A DNA stretch of 12,682 bases from Eubacteriales bacterium (GTDB lineage: Bacteria; Bacillota_A; Clostridia; Christensenellales; Aristaeellaceae), in assembly GCA_029974855.1 (NCBI GenBank), contig JARKQO010000273.1, positions 1 to 12,682 of the forward strand. The letters run 5' to 3'. The position numbers and the translations under genes are program-made. Positions 8,738 through 12,682 of the stretch are shown one piece after another. The stretch's first letter is position 1. Each line of letters starts with the position of its first letter. Under the pieces are notes generated by a model, which was not told the DNA's origin, searched no databases, and saw only the letters and a list, made by a program, of their open reading frames with translations.

Positions 8738-8775
8738 GTAGGAAAGCCCCCGGGCTTGCCGTTTTGGCTTCCTAC
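8738..8775 (-). repeat. Stem-loop spanning the end of the GNAT gene
   Basis: GTAGGAAAGCC (8738-8748) pairs with GGCTTCCTAC (8766-8775) with one bulged base. Inside it is a second small hairpin, AAGCC (8744-8748) with GGCTT (8752-8756). The right arm contains the acetyltransferase stop codon (8772-8774). No T-tract follows on either strand, so it is a possible mRNA 3'-end structure rather than a standard terminator. Confidence 0.55.
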
Positions 8776-9290
8776 AGCTCAATCCAATACCGGGCAATGT
8801 GTCCATCCCCCCGGCTCACCACATTTTCCAGCACCCCGCCGTTATGCTCCATTACCCTGGCGGAGGCTGTGTTCCAGGTGTCGCAGGTGAGCAGCACCCT
8901 TTTCAGCCCCGCCTCCTTGCACTTCTCCAGGGCCAGGCCCAGCATGGCCGTGGCATAGCCCTTTCCCCGCTCGCTGGGGCGGACGCCGTAGCCGATATGG
9001 CCGCCGAACTGGTACAGGTACTCGTTAAGCTCATAGCGCAGGTTGATGGCCCCCAAAATGCGGCCGGGCCGCTCCTCCTCCAGGAGGAAGAAGGTATCGG
9101 CCCGCACCTTGCCCTCCAGGTTCTCGCCCCTGGAAAACTGCTGGGTTCTGCGCCAAAAATCCAGATAATGGCTCAGTTCCAGCGTGAGGCTGTAGGGCAC
9201 GATCCGCTCCCCCGCCTCCTGGATTTCCGCCACGATGTCCAGCCAGGCCGCCTCGTGGTGAAGGGCGGGCTTTTCCAACCGGAGACTCAT
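8772..9290 (-). CDS. GNAT-family N-acetyltransferase
   Basis: This 172-residue protein of the Gcn5-related acetyltransferase fold uses acetyl-CoA to acetylate an amine whose identity cannot be read from the sequence. The acceptor side is the N-terminal half, with 'YSLTLELSHYLDFWRRTQQF'. The central strand 'GRILGAINLRYELNEYL' (77-92) leads to motif A, 'GGHIGYGVRPSERGKGYATAMLGLALEKC'. There the R-x-x-G-x-A-type pyrophosphate loop is at about residues 108-113. Motif B follows as 'VLLTCDTWNTASARVMEHNGG' (132-152), with Asn140 and Asn150 in the usual places. The ATG at 9290 is chosen because AGGAGGG sits six bases upstream; the longer frame would need a TTG at 9317 with no such site. It lies 35 bp after the DUF554 gene on the same strand and is probably cotranscribed with it. 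Confidence 0.9.
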   Translation of the reverse strand: MSLRLEKPALHHEAAWLDIVAEIQEAGERIVPYSLTLELSHYLDFWRRTQQFSRGENLEGKVRADTFFLLEEERPGRILGAINLRYELNEYLYQFGGHIGYGVRPSERGKGYATAMLGLALEKCKEAGLKRVLLTCDTWNTASARVMEHNGGVLENVVSRGDGHIARYWIEL

Positions 9291-9325
9291 TCTTTTCCCT
9301 CCTCCCTCCGCTCCCAAAGCGGTGG

Positions 9326-10051
9326 TTACAGCCCCAGCAGCCCAGCCAGGGGGAAGTACACAAAGGGCACGAAAATGGCGGGCAGCAAATTTGCCACCTT
9401 TATGTCCTTCTGAAGCAGCATGTTAACGCCGATGCCCACAATCAGCAGCCCGCCCACGGCGCTCATCTCCAGCACCACCTGCTGGCTCAGCAGCGGGGCG
9501 ATGAGGTTCCCCAACAGGGAAATGGCCCCCTGGTACACCAGCACCGGCAACGCCGAAAGCATGACCCCGGGCCCCATGGCGCTGGCAAACACCACCGCCG
9601 CCACCCCGTCCAAGGCGGATTTGGCGATGAGTGTGCTGTGGTCCCCCCGGATGCCGCTGTCCAAAGAGCCCACCACCGCCATGGCCCCCACGCAAAACAC
9701 CAAACTGGCGGTGACAAAGCCCTGGGCAAAGCTGTTATCCTCCGGCACAGCGCCCTCCCCGGCCCCGACCGGGCCGCGCCTTGCCAGCTTGCGCTGGGCA
9801 TAGGCCCCCAACCGGTCCATCTTTCCCCCAATGTCCAGCAAGGAGCCCGCCACGCCCCCCACCACCATGGAGAGGATCACCAGCAGCACGTTTTCCGTCT
9901 GGAACGCGCCTCTGAGGCCGATCAAAATGGTGCAAAGGGCCAGGCCCTGCATCACCGTCTGGGACAGGGCGGGCTTCATCCCCCGGCGAAGCAGCAGCCC
10001 CAAAGCGGAGCCGACGAGGACGGTGGCCACGTTGATGAGGGTTCCGATCAT
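9326..10051 (-). CDS. DUF554-family integral membrane protein (YqgA/YdfK-like)
   Basis: This 241-residue membrane protein belongs to the DUF554 family, found widely in Firmicutes and enterobacteria and without a settled function; a transporter role is often suspected. The family's opening 'MIGTLINVATVLVGSALGLLLRRG' is followed by 'LCTILIGLRGAF' and 'VGGVAGSLLDIGGKMDRLG'. Then come 'SFAQGFVTASLVFCVGAMAVVGSLDSGIRGDHSTLIAKSALDGVAAVVFASAMGPGVMLSALPVLVYQG' and 'LLIVGIGVNMLLQKDIKVANLLPA'. About seven hydrophobic helices are visible, with a charged cytoplasmic loop around residues 75-95. The start at 10051 is preferred because AGAAGGA lies six bases before it; the ATG two codons earlier is too close to that site. 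A terminator for the ribosomal operon lies 34 bp upstream and no clear promoter was found between them. It therefore depends on a weak promoter or on read-through. Confidence 0.9.
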   Translation of the reverse strand: MIGTLINVATVLVGSALGLLLRRGMKPALSQTVMQGLALCTILIGLRGAFQTENVLLVILSMVVGGVAGSLLDIGGKMDRLGAYAQRKLARRGPVGAGEGAVPEDNSFAQGFVTASLVFCVGAMAVVGSLDSGIRGDHSTLIAKSALDGVAAVVFASAMGPGVMLSALPVLVYQGAISLLGNLIAPLLSQQVVLEMSAVGGLLIVGIGVNMLLQKDIKVANLLPAIFVPFVYFPLAGLLGL

Positions 10052-10057
10052 GGTCAT

Positions 10058-10064
10058 TCCTTCT
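10058..10064 (-). promoter_or_regulatory. Ribosome binding site deciding the DUF554 start
   Basis: AGAAGGA on the - strand, six bases before the ATG at 10051 and touching the alternative ATG at 10057, which makes the downstream ATG the usable one. Confidence 0.6.
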
Positions 10065-10084
10065 TTACACTGTGTCTTGATAGG

Positions 10085-10112
10085 AAAAAAGTGCAAGGCT
10101 TGCTTGCACTTT
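10085..10112 (-). terminator. Intrinsic terminator of the rplU-prp-rpmA operon
   Basis: AAAGTGCAAG (10088-10097) and CTTGCACTTT (10103-10112) form a perfect 10-bp stem with a five-base loop. On the - strand the hairpin is followed by T residues, giving six T in a row (10085-10090). It lies 23 bp after the rpmA stop codon and 34 bp before the DUF554 start. Confidence 0.88.
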
Positions 10113-10135
10113 CGGCTTTTCCCAGGCCCTGTGGC

Positions 10136-10432
10136 TTACTGCGCCGTAGCGCTCTCCACGGGGTACACGCTGACCTTTTTCCGGTCCCGGCCCATGCGCT
10201 CAAAGCGCACAATGCCGTCAGCCTTGGCAAAGAGGGTATCGTCGCTGCCGATGCCCACGTTCAGGCCCGGATGGATTTTGGTGCCCCGCTGCCGGACCAG
10301 GATGTTGCCCGCCAAGGAGAATTGTCCGTCGGCGCGCTTGCATCCCAGGCGCTTGCTCTCGCTGTCCCGGCCATTGCGGCTGGAGCCCACGCCCTTTTTA
10401 TGGGCGAAAAATTGAAGATTCAGCTTCAACAT
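10136..10432 (-). CDS. rpmA: Large-subunit ribosomal protein L27 (bL27), Firmicutes type with cleaved N-terminus
   Basis: This 98-residue protein of the 50S subunit has an N-terminus that reaches the peptidyl-transferase centre. It begins [18 protein letters not shown]. The first nine residues (MLKLNLQFF) match the extension that the protease Prp removes between Phe9 and Ala10 in Firmicutes; the mature protein would start AHKKG. The rest, '[59 protein letters not shown]', is the standard L27 body. The gene overlaps prp by 7 bp. Its ribosome binding site GGGAGG (10441-10446) lies eight bases before the ATG, inside the prp coding region. It is the last gene of the rplU operon and is followed by a terminator. 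The GTPase gene obgE, which often follows in related bacteria, is not here. Confidence 0.98.
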   Translation of the reverse strand: MLKLNLQFFAHKKGVGSSRNGRDSESKRLGCKRADGQFSLAGNILVRQRGTKIHPGLNVGIGSDDTLFAKADGIVRFERMGRDRKKVSVYPVESATAQ

Positions 10433-10770
10433 CGTGATGTCCTCCCATCGATGATCGTAAAATAGTGGGGATATTCCGAGGACAAGTCCTCAAACCCTTG
10501 CAAAACGGTTTTCAGGATCACCTGGGCGTCCCGCAGGGCCTCCTTGTCCAAGTCCTTGGGCAAAGCCACCCGGATCGTGGCGCTTTGGTCCTCCTGCTCC
10601 ACCTGGGGCCGCACCCCCGCCACCGTTTCCAGGGCGTTCGCGCAGGTGGTGATCAACACGCTGGCAGCGGCGCAGACGATATCCCGCCCGCTCTTGGCAT
10701 ATCCCGCGTGCCCTGAGAGGGTCAAGGCCCGAAGCACTTCGCCCTCCCGCAAAACATGAAGCGTGGTCAT
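10426..10770 (-). CDS. prp: Ribosomal-processing cysteine protease Prp
   Basis: This 114-residue cysteine protease (YsxB/DUF464 family) trims the N-terminal extension of L27, a step essential in Staphylococcus aureus. The catalytic pair is visible in '[22 protein letters not shown]': His21 and Cys33, spaced 12 residues apart as in characterised members. The C-terminal half '[21 protein letters not shown]' is also typical. The gene sits between rplU and rpmA, the conserved Firmicutes arrangement, and its substrate (the LNLQFF extension of L27) is encoded immediately downstream. Its ATG overlaps the rplU stop codon by one base (TGATG). No Shine-Dalgarno sequence is evident before it, so translation probably depends on ribosomes finishing rplU. 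It overlaps rpmA by 7 bp. Confidence 0.96.
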   Translation of the reverse strand: MTTLHVLREGEVLRALTLSGHAGYAKSGRDIVCAAASVLITTCANALETVAGVRPQVEQEDQSATIRVALPKDLDKEALRDAQVILKTVLQGFEDLSSEYPHYFTIIDGRTSRC

Positions 10771-11075
10771 CAGCCGATGGCGGTAATTTCCACCTTGGTG
10801 TAGTTCTGCCTGTGGCCCGCCTTGCGGTGATAATTCTTCTTGCTCTTGTACTTGTAGATGACGATCTTTTCGCCCTTCACCTGGCTTACGACCTTGCCCT
10901 CCACCTTGGCCCCCGCCAGCGTGGGAGAGCCCACCTCGACTCCATCCTCCGAGCCCAGCATCAGCACGTCGAAGCTAACCTTGCTGTCCGGCTCCTGGTC
11001 CAGTTTCTCCACGTAGATGGTATCCCCCTGGGATACGCGGTATTGCTTGCCACCGGATACGATCACTGCGTACAT
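10770..11075 (-). CDS. rplU: Large-subunit ribosomal protein L21 (bL21)
   Basis: This is a 101-residue 50S subunit protein that binds 23S rRNA. Full length, it begins MYAVIVSGGKQYRVSQGDTIYVEKL. It ends with the L21 signature region 'EKIVIYKYKSKKNYHRKAGHRQNYTKVEITAI'. GGGGAGGTG about nine bases upstream supports the ATG at 11075. It is the first gene of the rplU-prp-rpmA operon, behind a near-consensus promoter (11165-11193) and a leader of about 80 nt with hairpins. In Firmicutes this position often holds the autoregulatory L21 leader RNA. The stop codon overlaps the prp start codon by one base. Confidence 0.98.
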   Translation of the reverse strand: MYAVIVSGGKQYRVSQGDTIYVEKLDQEPDSKVSFDVLMLGSEDGVEVGSPTLAGAKVEGKVVSQVKGEKIVIYKYKSKKNYHRKAGHRQNYTKVEITAIG

Positions 11076-11158
11076 GGCAAGGCACCTCCCCGTTCATACT
11101 CGCCAAGCGCAAGGCGGCGGCCTGAGCCGCGCTTCAAAACCCCGCTTGAGCGGCTTAC
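11076..11158 (-). promoter_or_regulatory. rplU 5' leader, probable L21 leader RNA
   Basis: The leader between the predicted transcription start (about 11158) and the rplU ATG contains a short hairpin, CCGC (11142-11145) with GCGG (11150-11153). A second has arms GCGGC (11117-11121) and GCCGC (11126-11130) with a CTGA loop. The conserved-looking 'GAGTATGAACGGGGAGGTG' runs into the ribosome binding site. Position and this 3' sequence suggest the L21 leader, which in Firmicutes is thought to bind L21 and lower operon expression. I could not verify the fold. Confidence 0.55.
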
Positions 11159-11164
11159 CGAGAC

Positions 11165-11193
11165 AAGTTAACACAACGGGCCTGAATTGTCAA
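11165..11193 (-). promoter_or_regulatory. Promoter of the rplU-prp-rpmA operon
   Basis: On the - strand a perfect TTGACA (-35, 11188-11193) is followed after 17 bp by TAACTT (-10, 11165-11170). It is one of the two best-matching promoters in the window, as expected for a ribosomal protein operon. Confidence 0.85.
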
Positions 11194-11255
11194 GAAATTT
11201 CTGTATACCGGGGGCTTTTTGAAAGCGGTTTTTGGGAAGCGCCCTTCCTTCGGCC

Positions 11256-12512
11256 CTATTCCCCCGGCACGGGCCATTCCCCGGTTTGCATGTAGTTGTG
11301 CATCTCCTGGGCTACCCGCTTGGAAAGCTGCATGGCGCCCACCACGGTTTGGGCCCCGGTTACCACGTCCCCGGAGGCGAAAACCCCCTTGCGGGTGGTG
11401 CGCCCCAGCCGGTCCACCTCCACCAGGCCCCTGTCCGACACCCGGATTCCCTCCGTGGAGGAGACGATCACCGCCCGGGGTCCCTGCCCGATGGCAATGA
11501 TGCTGGAATCCACCGGCAGCAGCTGCTCCGTCCCCGGAACGGGTTCTGCCCAGCGCCTTCCTTCCGCATCCGTATGAATGCGGGAGTCCGCCAGCATGAT
11601 CCCCTCATCCACAAAGGCCACGGTGCTCTTGCCCATCAGCAGCTTCGCCCCGTCGATTTTGGCAAATTCCACCTCCACGCTTCTGGCGGTGATGTCCTGC
11701 TCCTCCAAATTGCCGATGACCCACACCTCCTGGCAGCCGTGCCGGAAGGCGGTGCGGGCCACGTCCATGGCCACGTTGCCTACCCCCACCACCGCCAGCC
11801 TCTTGCCCAGGCGGTATACGTCCGGGTTGCGCAGGTATTCAATGGCGTAGTGCACATTGCCCAGGCTTTCCCCCTGGATGTTCAGCCGGGAGGGCCGCCA
11901 CACCCCGGTGCCGATGAACACGGCCCGGTACCCGTCCCGGAACAGGTCGTCCACGTTGAGGTTGGTGCCGATGGCGGTGTTGGGGCGAATCCGGACCCCG
12001 CTTTTCACCAGCACCTCCATCATCCGGTCCCGCACGGTCTTGGGCAGGCGGAACTCCGGGATGCCATAGCGCATCACCCCGCCGATCTGGTCGTGGCCCT
12101 CAAAAATGGTCACATCGTAATGGTGCCGGGCCAACATGGTAGCGATGGTAATCCCCGCCGGGCCGGAGCCGATGATGGCCACCTTGCCCCTTTCCCCGGT
12201 GGAGGGCACGGGCTGGTAGATGTTCAGGTAGAAGTCGGAAATGTATTTCTCGATGGCGCTGATCTGCACCGGCGAGCCCTTTACCCCCAGCACGCAATGG
12301 CCCTCGCACTGGTTCTCCTGGGGGCATACGTAGCTGCACACCAAGGAGAGGGGGTTGTTCTCGTAGAGCATTTTCCCCGCTTCCTCCATTTTGCTTTGCA
12401 GCAACAGATGGATAAACTCCCGAATCTGGGTATTGGCGGGGCAGCCCTGTTGGCAACGGGGCGTTTTGCATTGCAGACAGCGCTTGGCGTCCTCAATCAC
12501 ATGCTTGCTCAT
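11256..12512 (-). CDS. GltD-like FAD/Fe-S, NAD(P)-dependent oxidoreductase
   Basis: This 418-residue flavoprotein is related to the small subunit of NADPH glutamate synthase (GltD), NfnB/SudA-type subunits and dihydropyrimidine dehydrogenase. The N-terminal Fer4_20 domain has two cysteine sets: C12-X2-C15-X4-C20-X3-C24P and C59-X3-C63-X5-C69-X3-C73, enough for two [4Fe-4S] clusters. The FAD-binding 'IIGSGPAG' is at 113-120, with 'GGVMRYGIPEFRLPK' at 144-158. The NAD(P)-binding 'GVGNVAMDVAR' is at 243-253. 'GVFASGDVVTGAQTVVGAM' closes the FAD site near the C-terminus. It moves electrons between NAD(P)H and a partner. No glutamate synthase large subunit or NfnA-type subunit is adjacent, so reaction and partner stay open. 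The ATG at 12512 follows AAAGGGAG six bases away; the longer GTG start (12581) would translate through an inverted repeat and lacks homology. No convincing terminator lies in the 62 bp between its stop codon and the rplU promoter. Confidence 0.9.
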   Translation of the reverse strand: MSKHVIEDAKRCLQCKTPRCQQGCPANTQIREFIHLLLQSKMEEAGKMLYENNPLSLVCSYVCPQENQCEGHCVLGVKGSPVQISAIEKYISDFYLNIYQPVPSTGERGKVAIIGSGPAGITIATMLARHHYDVTIFEGHDQIGGVMRYGIPEFRLPKTVRDRMMEVLVKSGVRIRPNTAIGTNLNVDDLFRDGYRAVFIGTGVWRPSRLNIQGESLGNVHYAIEYLRNPDVYRLGKRLAVVGVGNVAMDVARTAFRHGCQEVWVIGNLEEQDITARSVEVEFAKIDGAKLLMGKSTVAFVDEGIMLADSRIHTDAEGRRWAEPVPGTEQLLPVDSSIIAIGQGPRAVIVSSTEGIRVSDRGLVEVDRLGRTTRKGVFASGDVVTGAQTVVGAMQLSKRVAQEMHNYMQTGEWPVPGE

Positions 12513-12518
12513 GTTCCA

Positions 12519-12526
12519 CTCCCTTT
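12519..12526 (-). promoter_or_regulatory. Ribosome binding site deciding the oxidoreductase start
   Basis: AAAGGGAG on the - strand, six bases before the ATG at 12512 and two bases after the inverted repeat at 12529-12557. Confidence 0.65.
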
Positions 12527-12528
12527 CC

Positions 12529-12557
12529 AAGCTGGAGAATCTGATCCTCTCCAGCTT
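12529..12557 (-). promoter_or_regulatory. Perfect 10-bp inverted repeat in the oxidoreductase leader (operator or RNA hairpin)
   Basis: AAGCTGGAGA (12529-12538), nine spacer bases, TCTCCAGCTT (12548-12557). The repeat directly precedes the ribosome binding site. On the - strand its outer arm overlaps a weak candidate -10 (TAAGCT, 17 bp after GTGACA). The 10-N9-10 layout suits a dimeric repressor, or an RNA hairpin next to the Shine-Dalgarno sequence. It has no T-tract. Confidence 0.6.
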
Positions 12558-12650
12558 ATCGCATCCCTTTTGTTTTGTCACCCCAAAATTTTGGAAAAGA
12601 GAGGAAGCGCCGTGGCGACCCGGCTTTGGCGCATCCCAAAAACCCCGGCA

Positions 12651-12679
12651 TTGAAATCCCCCCGCTTTCGCTGTACAAT
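12651..12679 (+). promoter_or_regulatory. Promoter pointing out of the right edge
   Basis: TTGAAA (-35, 12651-12656), 17 bp, TACAAT (-10, 12674-12679): five of six matches to consensus in each hexamer at ideal spacing. The gene it drives lies beyond the window, divergent from the oxidoreductase. The interval 12582-12650 has no gene; a 12-bp palindrome CCAAAATTTTGG is at 12583-12594. Confidence 0.7.
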
Positions 12680-12682
12680 AGA

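Noticed and set aside
9291..9317. TTG start nine codons upstream for the GNAT protein
   Set aside because: The extra residues (MGAEGGGKR) are encoded by the ribosome-binding-site region of the ATG at 9290 and have no support.
11212..11238. Short hairpin GCTTT-TTG-AAAGC followed by GG and five T on the + strand after the oxidoreductase gene
   Set aside because: The T-tract is on the + strand, where no gene needs terminating. On the - strand no U-run follows, so I do not call it the oxidoreductase terminator.

Overview
The window is GC-rich chromosomal DNA from a low-oxygen Firmicute, most likely a Clostridia member of the Oscillospiraceae/Christensenellales type. The evidence is a perfect CIRCE operator ahead of groES-groEL, a Firmicutes-type ribosomal protein L27 with a cleavable N-terminal extension beside its Prp protease, strong GGAGG-type ribosome binding sites, sigma-A promoters, and an iron-sulfur NADPH:acceptor oxidoreductase typical of anaerobes. 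Species cannot be named from the sequence alone. There is no rRNA, tRNA, insertion sequence, phage gene or CRISPR array. Most of the window is housekeeping DNA.

Left part (1-2881). The 3' end of an RpiR/MurR-type sugar-responsive regulator (+) converges on the groES-groEL chaperonin operon (-). Between them lie a hairpin centred on the regulator's stop codon and a terminator that can work on both strands. groES-groEL has a recognisable promoter and a perfect CIRCE element in its leader. A 282-bp divergent intergenic region separates it from mutY.

Middle (2882-8711, all +). First comes mutY (adenine glycosylase). Next are two overlapping genes for large polytopic membrane proteins, one DUF6056-like and one resembling PMT/GT39 glycosyltransferases. 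Then comes gpi (glucose-6-phosphate isomerase), closed by a strong terminator. Three extended -10 promoters precede mutY, the membrane pair and gpi. Their positions argue for the internal start codons chosen here for the first membrane protein and gpi.

Right part (8738-12512, all -). In transcription order these are: a GltD-like FAD/Fe-S/NADPH oxidoreductase with a perfect 10-bp inverted repeat in its leader; the rplU-prp-rpmA ribosomal operon with a near-consensus promoter and a structured leader; a terminator; and then a DUF554 membrane protein followed by a GNAT acetyltransferase. At the extreme right a well-formed + strand promoter points out of the window.

No clearly new defence, mobile or biosynthetic system was found. 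The best leads are the overlapping membrane-protein pair (possible surface-glycan enzymes), the inverted repeat ahead of the stand-alone GltD-like gene, and the hairpin whose loop is exactly a stop codon.
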